Below are positions 10,725 to 22,351 of a stretch of 64,000 bases of DNA, one piece after another. The position numbers were made by a program, and so were the translations under genes. Under the pieces are notes generated by a model that did not search any database, was not told the origin of the DNA, and saw only the letters and a list, made by a program, of their open reading frames with translations. Each line of letters starts with the position of its first letter. Position 1 is the stretch's first letter. This DNA is from Fagopyrum homotropicum (lineage: Eukaryota > Streptophyta > Magnoliopsida > Caryophyllales > Polygonaceae). The stretch covers positions 30,372,001 to 30,436,000 of the forward strand of contig BSWB01000006.1 of assembly GCA_033239125.1 (NCBI GenBank), read 5' to 3'.

Positions 10725-11556
10725 TTTTGCAGAAAAATTACGGTCTGTTCTTGGGAAATTACGGCCGTGGTTTACCCAGAGACCGTGGTTCGTCTCAGAA
10801 ACTCGTGAATCTCAGCAAATTCACCAACAATCACCCCAACAAGCAGTCCTAATCTAATTCCTTCCGGTTTTTATCAGTTCTTCCTAAAAAACTATAGCAA
10901 AAACGAACTAAACCCGCGAAAATCAAGAAGAAAGAAATAACCTCTTTTTCGGATTGAAAAATCCAAAATGCATGTTTGTTGATCGATTTCCACTCGATTT
11001 GTTGCTTGGATTCTGTTCGTGGTTGGATTTGCTGCAGTTTAGGACGAAGAATCGTTGAAAACGATTAGAAAACGAGGAATTGAGAGAGGTGGAGGGTTTT
11101 CGGTTTCTAGGTCGTGGAAATGGGGAAAATTTTGGTTAAGTTTGTGAAGAATGTGGGTTTTATAGTGGCCGGCAAAATTTCCAAAAATTACGGTCTGTCG
11201 GGGTGTTCCACGGCCGTGGAAGTGTACGGACCCGTGGTTTTGGTGATTTTTCAAAGGCTTTTGAGAATTACGGCCACTGTAGCTATGACGACCGTAATTT
11301 AGACCGTGGAACCTTCTGTAAAGCTTCAAAGTCCGAATTTCGTCACTTTTCTTCGACATTATCTTCCCTTTCTCCTTTTCCATCGATCCTACAACCAAAA
11401 ACACGAACATACCGGAAGAAATCGAGGCAAAATAAAGCAAAAACGTCTACTCTAAACTAGTCTATGAATTGAAGACAAAAAATAAAAAATGCAATACCTT
11501 GGGTTGCCTCCCAAGAAGCGCTTTGTTTAAGGTCCGTAGCTAGACCATTCTCGCAC
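10725..11556 (-). other. A2 spacer between pol and the extra ORF
   Basis: It holds one exact CCACGGCCGTGG (11208-11219) and several half or variant copies (about 10740-10795 and 11225-11310). A 133-codon open frame (11039-11440, minus) has a counterpart in A3 (24951-25223). Its shared part is mainly the motif read as HGRG, so I do not call it a gene. The spacer ends at the pol stop codon near 11557. Confidence 0.6.
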
Positions 11557-14274
11557 TTATTTGAGTGCGGTAGGCGCAAACTCCTCAGCTTGGAGTTCCG
11601 GCGTGTACTTCTTGAGTCGTTGGCCGTTCACCTTAAAACTTCCGCTAACTTCACCCCATACTTCAACTGCACCATGGGGGAAAATGCGCTTAATTAGAAA
11701 AGGTCCGGTCCAACGGGATTTAAGCTTACCTGGAAAGAGGCGAAGTCTTGAATTGAAGAGGAGAACTTGATCTCCTTCTTTGAAGTCCTTTGGAATGATA
11801 TGCTTATCATGCCAACGCTTTGCCCTTTCCTTGTAGATCTTAGCGTTCTCATAGGCGTTCAAGCGAAGTTCATCCAGCTTGTTGATGTCTAGGAGACGCT
11901 TCTCTCCCGCTTCTTTCATGCCGAAATTCAACCACTTGATAGCCCAAAACGCTTTGTGCTCCAGCTCTACCGGCAAATGACAAGACTTCCCATACACAAG
12001 GTTGTATGGTGTGGTTCCTATGGGAGTCTTGTATGCAGTCCGGTACGCCCATAATGCATCATCTAGCTTCAAGGACCAATCCTTCCTAGTCCTTGAAACC
12101 GTCTTCTCTAGAATTCCCTTGATATCTCTATTTGAGATCTCAACTTGTCCACTCGTTTGTGGATGGTAAGGGGTGGCGATCTTGTGAGTAACCCCATACT
12201 TAGCTAGAAGAGCTTCAAAGCGACGGGCTATGAAGTGAGAACCTCCATCACTAATGATTGTCCTTGGCGTTCCAAATCGCGGAAAGATGGTCTTGTTGAA
12301 GAACTTAACCACCACCATGGCATCATTTGTGGGAGAGGCAATTGCTTCCACCCATCTAGAAACGTAGTCCACCGCCAATAGTATGTATTGGTTTCCACAA
12401 GAAGATGGGAATGGTCCCATGAAATCGACTCCCCAAACGTCGAAAATCTCCACCTCTTGGATGTTGTTGAGGGGCATCTCGTTCCTTCTAGAAATATTGC
12501 CTGTTCTTTGACAAGCATCGCAGCAAGAAACAAAGGATTGCACATCTCTAAATAAAGTAGGCCAATAGAATCCAGATTGCAATACCTTTGCGCTAGTCTT
12601 GTTCGAACTAGCGTGTCCTCCACAAGGTAGTGAATGACAATGGCGGATGACACTTTGCATCTCATCTTCCGGCACACATCGCCGAATGATGCCATCCGGA
12701 CCTCTCTTGAAGAGGAGAGGCTCGTTCCAATAGTATTCCCGGACGTCCTTAAAGAACTTCTTCCTTTGTGCGTAGGATAGTCCGGGCGGTATCTCCTGGC
12801 AAACCAAATAGTTAACAAAGTCAGCAAACCATGGTTCGTTACCTTTGGAGATCTCGTTGATGCACTCCTCTATGATGTGTAGATGTTCGTCTGGAAAGGA
12901 GTCATCAATGGGTAGATGGTCGTCCTCTAGATGTGTGAGGCGACTCAAATGATCCGCAACAGAATTTTCTGAACCTTTCTTGTCGCGGATCTCAAGATCG
13001 AATTCTTGTAGGAGAAGAATCCATCTAATTAGCCTTGGCTTTGCGTCTTTCTTTGCAAGGAGGTACCGGATCGCAACATGATCCGTGTAGACAATCACCT
13101 TTGCACCTACAAGATAAGAGCGAAACTTGTCAATAGCGTAGACAATGGCTAGAAACTCTTTTTCTGTAGTGGCGTAGTTGAGTTGAGCTTCGTCTAGCGT
13201 CTTGCTAGCGTAGTATATGGCATGGGTTCGCCCTTCCTTTCGTTGCCCAAGAACAGCTCCAATAGCTACGTCACTAGCATCACACATAATCTCGAAGGGG
13301 AGAGTCCAATCCGGGGGTTGGATAATAGGTGCTGAAATTAGAGCTTGCCGAATGGTGTTGAACGCATCTGAACATTCCTGCGAAAACTCAAAAACCGCAT
13401 CCTTCATCAATAGATTAGTGAGAGGTTTTGATATCTTAGAAAAATCTTTAATGAAACGTCTATAAAATCCAGCATGTCCTAGGAAACTTCTTATCCCTTT
13501 CACCGAAATTGGGGGAGGAAGTTTCTCTATGGTCTCTATCTTAGCTTTGTCTACCTCTATCCCTCTACTAGAGACTAAGTGACCTAATACGATTCCTTCC
13601 TTAACCATGAATTGACACTTCTCCCAATTAAGAACTAGGTTAGTGTCTTCACAACGTTGTAAAACAAGAGAAAGGTTAGAAAGACAATCGTTAAAAGAGG
13701 AACCGTATACGGAGAAGTCGTCCATGAAGACTTCCATAATTTCCTCTACGTACTCGGAGAATATGGCCATCATGCACCGTTGAAAGGTGGCTGGGGCGTT
13801 GCAAAGCCCGAACGGCATTCTCCTATAAGCGAACGTACCCCAAGGGCACGTGAACGTGGTCTTCTCCTGATCGTCTGGGTGTATCGGAATCTGAAAGAAA
13901 CCACTATAACCGTCAAGGTAGCAAAAATGTGAATGTTGTGCTAACCTTTCAAGCATTTGATCGATGAATGGCAATGGAAAGTGGTCCTTCCGCGTCGCGT
14001 TGTTGAGCTTGCGGTAGTCTATACACATTCGCCATCCAGTCACGGTTCGGGTAGGAATGAGTTCGTTGTTCTTGTTGGTGATGACCGTCATTCCTCCCTT
14101 CTTCGGAACTACTTGAACTGGACTCACCCATTTGCTATCGGAGATAGGATAGATGATACCTGCATCAAGAAGTTTAAGGATTTCCTTCTTGACAACCTCC
14201 TTCATGGTCGGATTCAACCGCCTTTGAGGTTGTCTTGAAGTTCTAAAACCCTCCTCCATTAGTATCTTATGCAT
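11557..14274 (-). pseudogene. pol: A2 reverse transcriptase-RNase H-integrase
   Basis: This is a 905-codon stretch, open to the natural Pol end, that copies element RNA into DNA and integrates it. Counting from MHKILMEEGF: RT has CIDYRKLNN (84-92) and catalytic FMDD (183-186). RNase H has D332 in CDASDVAIG, TDH at 397-399 and VADHLSRL near 440. Integrase has zinc ligands H547, H554, C585 and C588, and D617, D676 and E712. The C-terminal GDQVLLFNSRLRL and RWTGPFLIKR segments are complete. It is called a pseudogene because a one-base deletion near 14345 separates it from protease and gag in another frame. The domains themselves look intact. Confidence 0.9.
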
Positions 14275-14318
14275 ACATAGGGAGGGTTTAATTCCTACTA
14301 AGTCCTCGATAGTGTAAC

Positions 14319-15806
14319 CTATGGCTTTTCTATGTTTCCTAAGGACGTCATGAGTTGTTCATGTTCATCTATGCTTAGTTCGGAACTAACAATGACCGGA
14401 AAGGTAGAATTAGATCCAAGAAAAGCGTACCTTAGATGAGTAGGAAGTGGTTTGAGATCCATCGCTTTCGGAGCTTCCAATGGTCCTTGAGGAGCATCCG
14501 ACGTTTCCTTAGAAGTTTCTAAGGTTGTGGAGTGGTTTGGAGAAGAATTAGAAGAAGTTGAAGGAGTAAGCCGATCGCTCTTTTCCACGGCCAAAATTAC
14601 GGCCTCCCCAGGTGTTCCACGGCCGTGTAATCCCCTGGAATGGAGGTCGATTTTGGTTGTGAAATCCACGGTCGTGGAATACAGAGTATGACCGTGGATT
14701 CTTACATTTTCAGCCTCATCGTGGAGTGTTTCAAACTCCACTTCATGCATCTCTTCTTGTGCTTCTAAGGCTTCAATTTCCTCTTTGCACTCTTCTTCTT
14801 CCCCTACATTGGTTAGACTCATAGTGATAACTTTTTGTAAAGGATCGTTGAAGAGAATCGCACTTACCTCCTCCCTAGACAAACCTTCTTCATCTTGGAT
14901 ATCGTAAATATCCTCATCGAAGATTGGCTCCTTTACTAGAGTGGAAAGAACGAACTCTACTTTCTCTTCTCCAATATCAAAAGCGAGTCTCCCATTCTTG
15001 CAATCAACCATGCAGCCGGAAGTTGTAAGAAACGGTCTTCCGAGTATGATCGGGACCGGACTATCTGCAGGAATGTCAAGCACGACGAAATCAATAGGGA
15101 CAAAAAATTTACCTAGCTTGACCGGGACGTCTTCTACAATACCGACGGGGCGAGTGATGGATCGATCCGCCATGTATAACGTCATCTTGACCGGTTTAGG
15201 ATCGCCTAAACCGATCTTCCTACACAATGCAAGCGGTATGATGCTCACACTTGCTCCCAAGTCACATAAAGCGTCATATGTGACTTCTCCCACTCCAATG
15301 GGAATGCAAAATGACCCCGGATCTTTCAACTTTGGGGGCATTTTCTCCTTCATAGTCTTGATGAGATCCGAAGAATCCGAACTCATCTTGACCTCACCGA
15401 AATCTTCTAGCTTCCTCTTGTTAGAGAGGAGCTCCTTCAAGAACTTGCCATAAGCCGGCATACCTACAATAGCATCAATGAAGGGTATATTAATATGCAG
15501 CTTGCTCATGAGTTCTATGAACTTACCGAATTGTTTATCTAGGCGCGCTCGCCCTCTAGATTGAGGAAATGGTAGGGGAGGTTTGTAAGCTGGAGGAGGA
15601 ACATAGACATCTTCCTTCTCCTTCCCCTTTCCTTTGTCCTTCTCTACGGGGACTTCAACGAACGTAGGCTGCGGATCGGTGGTGGTCACTCCGCTCCTGG
15701 TTGTAATCGCCATTACCCTTCCCTTAGGGTTGTCCTCCGTCTTTCCTGGAAGTTTCCCTTGATTTCTAGGGACTTCCTCTGCGTGGTTGAACAATTGGTT
15801 TTCCAA
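14319..15806 (-). pseudogene. pol: A2 protease and linker to RT, ends in frameshift
   Basis: This stretch has 495 codons in the gag frame. It contains the end of Gag (TTRSGVTTTDPQ), the protease core (CDLGASVSIIPLALC, DSPVPIILGRPFL) and the acidic linker leading to RT. The frame is lost at about 14345, where GACGTCAT replaces GACAATCAT of A1; it then ends in NIEKP and a stop. The linker at 14585-14705 carries variants of the family palindrome read in frame as HGRG. The upstream boundary is a TAA at about 15807-15809 in place of a Gln codon. Confidence 0.88.
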
Positions 15807-17429
15807 AACTTTTTAAGCTTTGTCAACCTTAGAGACTTGATCATCAACCTTGATGAGGCGGTTCTCCAACCCTTGAAGCTTTCCCAAGATTGTCTCCAAC
15901 ATGGGATCGGACTTCTCCTTTCCCGCATTGTTTCCTCCATTTGATGATTGCCCCTGGCTTTTCAAAGGAGTAGAGGAAGAGGAGGGTGGAGTTAGTGAAT
16001 TAGAATTGGAAGGATAGGAGTTACCGGAATTTTGTTGATTGGAGCGCCAATTGTTGTTGTTTGAACTTCGATTGTTGTTCCAATTGTTGTTGTTCCGGTT
16101 GTTGTTGTTTCCATTCCAGTTGTTATTCCGGTTATTGTTCCGGTTATTGTTGTTGCGGTTGGAGTTATCACCGCCATTGTTGTTGCCCAAATAGCCAACA
16201 TCCTTCTCTTGTTGCTTTGGGAAGTTGGTCTTGATAGTCTCCTTCAACTCTTTGATCTCATTGTTGAGGAAGAAAATCTGATTTTGAGCTTCATGTGTGA
16301 GCTTCGCTCCTTGCTCCACACGATTTCCCTCCGCTTTCCGGTGGGAATACTTCTCTATGACTCTTGCTTGCTTCTCAATGAAGTCCCAAGCGTCATCTTC
16401 TCTCATGTCCATGAACGTTCCGCATGAGAGGGATTGGAGGTTGAACTGCGTTCCCGCATCCAGCCCTTTGTAGTAGATTTCCAACAAGGCAAGTTTGGAT
16501 ATGCCATGATGAGGGCAATCCAAGAGTAAATCCTGAAACCTTTCCCAAGATTGAAACAAACTTTCGTTAGGTCTCATGGAAAAAGCATTAATCTTACCTC
16601 TAAGTTCCGCCGTTTTGGATGGTGGAAAGAATTTGGTGAGAAACTCCGCGGAAAGGTCTTCCCACGTGTCTAGTTTCCCATTGGGAAGAGCTTGATACCA
16701 TGACAACGCTTTCCCTTTCAAAGAGAAAAAGAAAGGTTTGAGCTTATAGCTGTTGGTAGTAGCGTTCTTCGGTCTCATTGTCTCCATCATACACTAAAAG
16801 TTTTGCAAGTGTTGGTGTGGAGATTCGGTACTTGTACCGCCAAATTGGCTTTGGCGAACAAGAGTGATAACTTGAGGGTTAAAGCTAAACCCTTGCACAT
16901 CTTCAGCGTCAAATTTCACACCCAAGCGGCGTGGTTGTTGTGTTGGATCCATCCGCTGGCCAAGAGTTCTTGGCTCATTATCCACACGTTCGACTCTCAC
17001 ATTCCTAGGTGGAATGCGGCGATTAGTAGCTCCTTGTGGATGGAAAGGATTCATATTGATCGTGGGATCAATCTCTTCTAACGGCGGCATGGAAGAGTCA
17101 CTATCATCAGCGGATGAGTGGCTTTTTCTTCTAGACCTTGATCTCCTTTTTGAGGACTTCTTGCTTACCTTATTCTCAAGGTCGCTCATCTTTATCCTCA
17201 TTTGGACGATCATGTCTTGTAGACCGTTAACTTGAGATTGATGACGATCCATCTCATCTTGGCGGAGAGTTTCATTCCATCGGAGTTGAGATTCCTTCTC
17301 CGCCAACTCCGTTTGAAGGTCACGTTCGTGTTCTTCGGCCATCTTCTTTTCCTTGCGCTTTTGCCTCAAGGTTTTCTCTAGCTCTTGGTCAAGAGGTAAG
17401 AGATCTTCGGTGTTCCTAGACCTGCGCAT
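15807..17429 (-). pseudogene. gag: A2 gag with two stops
   Basis: It starts at MRRSRNTEDLLPLDQELE. A TAG at about 16791-16793 replaces the Glu codon in NFECMMETMRP, and a TAA at about 15807-15809 replaces Gln in KAQKIL. Otherwise it is colinear with A1 gag: coiled-coil-like N-terminus, Arg/Ser-rich patch (SKKSSKRRSRSRRKS), Gag core, and an Asn-rich tract coded by (GTT)n-like sequence at about 16050-16180. No CCHC knuckle is present. Confidence 0.88.
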
Positions 17430-17506
17430 GCACTCAAAGAGATATCAAATAACGAGAGCAAGCTCCCAAGCTTGACAACCGGCTACCGGATTCGGTCTAA
17501 ACCAAA

Positions 17507-17524
17507 TCCCCGGCAACGGCGCCA
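17507..17524 (-). promoter_or_regulatory. primer binding site of A2 (tRNA-Asp type)
   Basis: The minus strand reads TGGCGCCGTTGCCGGGGA, identical to A1 and A4. It sits six bases inside the 5' LTR, which starts (on the plus strand) at 17531. Confidence 0.88.
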
Positions 17525-17530
17525 AAAACT

Positions 17531-19324
17531 TGTTCGCCCCTAGAGGTGTGTGCAAATAAGTTTTAAATTTATAAAACTAGAATCAAGCAGCGAACCCGCA
17601 GTGTACGGATCGATATAGTTAAGCAAGGATTCCAGAGTATCGAACATAGGGATTTGGGGGAAACGAACTCGATTGCAGATTATCAAGCAAGTAAATGTGA
17701 GAGTTTTGCAAATTATTGGGAAAACAACAATCCTAAAGATCCAGGTATCTAATTGTGGCAATCGATTCAAGATATACTAAATGATATAAAGACAGAGTTG
17801 AGATATGCAAAGGTATACTAATGTAAGGTAATCGTACGGTGAAGTTCCAAAAACCTTATATAACTCACCTACAAGACACTCTCTATACAGGTTGTTGAGG
17901 CTCAATATAGAAGGGTTCTAGAGGCGAGAATTAGTGTCAAATACCCAAACTTATAATCCAAGGATCAAGACTAACTTAACCGATTGAGGTTGTTGAGGCT
18001 CACAATCGAGGTAGAGGTTGTTGAGGCTTCACTACCACCTAGAAAAGACAAGTCTAAACTAAGCTAAAGCAAATCTTTAACTTTAGATTAAAGTAAAAGC
18101 AGATTCGTAGACTTAAGGGAAATCACGGTTAGTTCTTGAGGTTCCACGGCCGTGGACTCAAGAACAGACCGTAATTTAGGGCTGTCGGCGACAATTCTCT
18201 AACTCTCAGGGTCTAATCTATTTGCGATCGATCTATCATCATCTAAGCCACAACTATCAACCCTTCACTTTAGAATTGTTTAGAGCTTTTAGCCAATAAC
18301 AGTCATATTGATATCAATTCAAGAATTAAAAGATAAAAAGATGAAAACTTTCAAGAACTTTCAAGAACTTTCAATACCCTTCAATTCAATCTCAAAGTCA
18401 CAAAGAGAATGAGCAATGTCAAAAGATTCACAATAGAACAAATAATCGTAACCCTAGGAAAGAAAAGAAAACGGGATGTCAATCCGTTTTCCAAATCGAA
18501 CCTAATCAAGAAGAGAGATCTTCTTGCAAAATCTTCCAAGAACTACGATCTTCCGCAAATCCGGAGATCTCCACAGCAATCTCCACCAAAAGTGCGAGAT
18601 TTGATGAATTCCAAAAACGAACTTCGATCTCTTCAAAGAGATGTCAATTGCTTCCAAGCAAGCTAAGCAAAACGTCTTCGTGTCTAAGCGGCAAAGAATG
18701 AGGGCAAACGGGTAGCGAAGGTCGTAAGCGAGGTCGTAAGCGAGGTGACGGAATCTTGATTCGTCCGTCTTTTTATAGTGTAGGGCAAAACGTCGGCCCG
18801 GCCCAATCTTTAAAAGATCGTGGCTTCAAAGTGTGGCGAAAAGATTCGCCAAGATCACGGTCGTGGAAGTGTTCCACGACCGTAATTTAGGGCGTGGAAA
18901 CAATTACGGTTTGCAACATATGTTCCACGGCCGTGTAATCCCCTGGAATGAACATGGATTTCTGACTCCAAATCCACGGCCGTAATTCTGAACGTGGTTT
19001 GTGATACGGCCGTATTTTAGGGCGTAATTTAGGGCAAGAACGTGATTCTTCCCTAAACTCGTGCATTCCTCAAACTAAGACTCCAAATTGCTTCCAAAGA
19101 GTGTCCTCAATCTATGGACATATCAACTCAACTCTCCTTTGCTCGTTTCCGTTCGGAAATAGCTCCAAATCACCTATAATCAACATAGAACTAGTGTAGA
19201 CATCCATATCGACAATATAGGTAATACTAGCTCTCATATGCACAAAGTTCAATCAAAGACTATCAATATGAATCAAATACGTTTAGAAAACGTGCCTAAA
19301 ATATCACAATATTTCATGCTAACA
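17531..19324 (-). repeat. A2 5' LTR
   Basis: It is 1794 bp and is the partner of 6035-7816. Differences seen by eye are a 12-bp tandem copy of GTCGTAAGCGAG near 18730 and single changes near 17617, 17647, 18604, 18693 and 18759. The TATA motif CTATAAAAAG is at 18769-18778 on the minus strand, and the exact palindrome CCACGGCCGTGG at 18144-18155. Confidence 0.92.
18769..18778 (-). promoter_or_regulatory. TATA box in A2 5' LTR
   Basis: CTATAAAAAG on the minus strand is the likely promoter of genomic RNA for A2. The 12-bp duplication near 18730 lies just downstream in the direction of transcription, close to the expected start site. Confidence 0.65.
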
Positions 19325-20990
19325 AATATTAGCAGGTATTCCAGAGTATCGAACACAGGGATTTGGGGAGAATAAATCCGATCGTAGGTTATCAAGCAAT
19401 TGAATGTAAGAGCTTTGCTAATTATTGGGAAAACAACAATCCTAAAGATCCAAGTATCCAGCTGTGGCAATCGATTCAAGATATACTAATGATATAAAGA
19501 CAGAGTTGAGATATGCAAATGTATGCTAATGTACGGTAATCGTACGGTGAAGTTCCAAAAACCTTATATGACTCACCTACAAGAAACTCTCTATACAGGT
19601 TGTTGAGGCTTCAATATAGAAAGGTTCTAAAGGCAAGAATTAATGTCAAATACCCAAACTTGCAATCCAAGGATCAAGACTAACTTAACCGATTACGGTT
19701 GTGACACTCACAATCGAGGTAGAGGTTGTTGAGGCTTCACTACCACCTAGAGAAGGCAATCCTAAACTAAGTTAAAGCAAATCTTTAACTTTGGATTAAA
19801 GTAAAAGCAGGTTCGTAAACTTAAAGGAAATCACGGTTAGTTCTTGAGGTTCCACGGCCGTGGACTTCAAGAGCAGGCCGTAATTTAAGGTTGTCGACGA
19901 TTCTCTCTAACTCTCAGGGTCTAATCTGTTTACGATCGATCTATCATCATCTAAGCCACAACTATCAACCCTTCACCTTAGAATTGTTAGGGGTTTTTAG
20001 CCAACAATCATCATTACGATATCAAATTCAAGGTTTAAAAGATTGAAAGATGAAAACTTCCGAAAACTTCCAATAAACTTCAAACCAATCTCAATGTCAC
20101 AATTAAGAACAAATATTGTCACTAGATTCGGAATAGAATGAATAAACACAATCTTAGATAAGAAAGAAGAACGGGATGTCAATCCGTCTTCTAAATCAAA
20201 CCTAAACAAGAAGAGAAATCTTCTTGCAATTAACCTTCCGAATCTTCGATCTTCCGTCAATCCGAAAATCTCTATCACAATCTCCACCAAGTGCGAGATT
20301 AGGGCAACTCCAAAGATGAGTGCAAGTACGTCTTTTGCAAAGTCGCAAATTCTCCAAGCGTAGATGCAAGCGTAAGCCTAAAGCAAGGTCGCAAAGTGCG
20401 TCTAAGCGAAGATGACGGAATCTCTCTTTGTCCGTCCTTTTATAGTGTATGATGAAGTAGCGGCCCGGCCCAATCTTTTAAAAGATCGTGGCTTAAAGTG
20501 TGGCGAAAAATATCGCCAAGATCACGGTCGTGGAAGGTTCCACGACCGTAATTTAGAGCGTGGAATTGGACACGGTTTGAACACATGATTCCACGACCGT
20601 AGAATCCACTGGAATGAATCACGCTTCTCTTGTTAGGGTTCCACGGCCGTGGAACTGAACGTGGTTTGTAGTACGGCCGTATTTTAGAGCATGGTTTAGG
20701 GCAAGAACGTGATTCTTCCCTAGCCTCGTGCATTCCATAAGTTGACACTCATTTTGCTCCTAATAATGCCCTCAATACATGGACATACTCAATCAACTCA
20801 TCTTTGCTAAATTCCGTTCGGAAATGGCTCTCAATTACCTATAATCAATCATAAAGCTTGTGTAGACATCTATATCGACAATATAGGCAAACTAGCTCAC
20901 AAATGCAACAATGCTAAATCAAAGACTATCAATATGAATCAAATACGTTTAGAAAACGTGCCTAAAACATCACAATATTTCATGCTAACA
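19325..20990 (-). repeat. shared LTR of A1/A3, right portion
   Basis: It continues the LTR begun at 5943 and ends CATGCTAACA. It is homologous to the A2 LTR but clearly diverged (many substitutions and small indels), so it is a separate subfamily. It has CTATAAAAGG on the minus strand (20436-20445), exact palindromes at 19852-19863 and 20641-20652, and the ACGGTCGTGGAA hairpin at about 20523-20548. To its right comes the polypurine-tract side of A3, so it serves as 3' LTR of A3 and 5' LTR of A1. Confidence 0.85.
20436..20445 (-). promoter_or_regulatory. TATA box in shared A1/A3 LTR
   Basis: The minus strand reads CTATAAAAGG at the position equivalent to the TATA box of the A2 LTRs. In A1 it is now separated from its gag by the 13.3-kb A2 insertion. 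Confidence 0.6.
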
Positions 20991-22351
20991 AATAACCCCA
21001 TACTTAACACTTGCTTGTCCCTAAGCAAGGTCTTTCAAAAGCTTTAAACAAGAGTTAAGATGAAATATGTGTACCTTCTCAAAGCAATACTTCTTTTGGA
21101 TGAATGTGTCTTCTAAAGAATAGATCATTCTCAAATCTTGCTTCAATCGTTTACAGACTTTCATACACTTAATCAAAGAGTAAAGAGTAAAGAAAACTCA
21201 TGAATCAATCAAACTTCCATACAAACATCATAACCTTTAAACATTATCAAAATCAATCATAAGAAACTTCAATTTAGATCACCAAGTCATATACATTCTT
21301 TTGATCTTAAGGACTTTCAAAGAAAAAGGTCTAGAAAGTGGAAAGGGAAGGAAACTTTAAGGAATGTGGTGCATGAATCCGGGAAAGTGGACAACTACTC
21401 CTTCTTCTTTTTCGGTTCCCGCAACACTTCAACTTAGAGCTTCGCTCTCTTCCTTTCATTTTTCGACTTTACTTTTGGAGTTATGGACAGAGGTGCACAA
21501 AAACCGAAGCCTAGGAGATTGGCGTTTCTCAATTTTTATGAGATGCCTCAAACCCTTAGCGCACATACCATAATCCGCTAGGAATATCGCTCAATCCGAC
21601 TTTGGCAAGACACAAACACCCGGCTATGTGAAGGGTGCCGAGTTACTCATCATCATGATTGACTTCCCCAAACCTACAATTTCTTTCTATTCTTTTGATT
21701 GCAAATAATTGCTCTCATGGCCCTCCCACATCAAACATGCCTTTTTCATTCACTTCTCCAAATTCCCGGATAGGTAAAGGAGGTCAATATTTCAATGAGG
21801 AGCTAATATGATCAAATAAAGAAGAAAGAAAAATCGAATTGCCTTAATCATCTCAACAAGAAGTATAAGAACTTATAGTGTAATTTCAACTTCAATTTCT
21901 CAACATGATTTAGGTAATATCCATCACATTATGAAACTTGCAAAAGAGGTATAATCAACTCATTCAATTCCTTTTCAATTCACTATTCTTTTAAGCATGC
22001 AATTGTCATCAAACTCAATTCACAAGTAGTGATTATCATAGAAATCATCTCAATTCATTAGAAGCACAAAAATTTTCAAAACTTTTCAATTTTTATGGGT
22101 TTTTCAAATTCTTTTTCATGCAATGCAATAACGAAACATGCAACAATATAATGAACATGCGATGATAGTCTCGAATAGAAGCAAACATAGTGAGTAAGAG
22201 TTATTACAAACTTTTAGTCACACCCCACCCCATACTTAGGACGAACATTGTCCCTAATGTTCAAAAGAAAGAAAGAAAGAAAAGAAAGAAAAGAAAAAGA
22301 AACTCACAAAATGGCAGTGGAGCGGCTAAAGCGAACGGTCAATCATCATCA
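20991..22351 (-). other. A3 3' untranslated region with polypurine tract
   Basis: It is non-coding and colinear with 7817-9155. A purine tract (minus strand GTTAAGTATGGGGTTATT) adjoins the LTR at 20991-21008, and a second TAAGTATGGGG box lies near 22225-22240. No gene is seen. Confidence 0.65.

Larger units (their letters stand above)
6035..19324 (-). mobile_element. complete Athila-type element A2, nested in the A1/A3 LTR
   Basis: A2 is about 13.3 kb with LTRs at 6035-7816 (3') and 17531-19324 (5'), both TGTT...AACA. Reading leftwards it has a PBS, gag, protease, RT, RNase H, integrase, a spacer, the extra ORF, a purine-rich tract and the 3' LTR. The LTRs differ by about five substitutions by eye plus one 12-bp tandem duplication, so insertion was recent. 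gag-pol has two stops and a frameshift; the extra ORF is intact. The flanks (TAGAT on the left, AATAT on the right) are not an exact target duplication, although the host LTR is restored exactly when A2 is removed. Confidence 0.93.

Noticed and set aside
11039..11440. 133-codon minus-strand ORF between pol and the extra ORF
   Set aside because: Its A3 counterpart is shorter and similarity is mainly the family motif read as HGRG; not enough for a gene.
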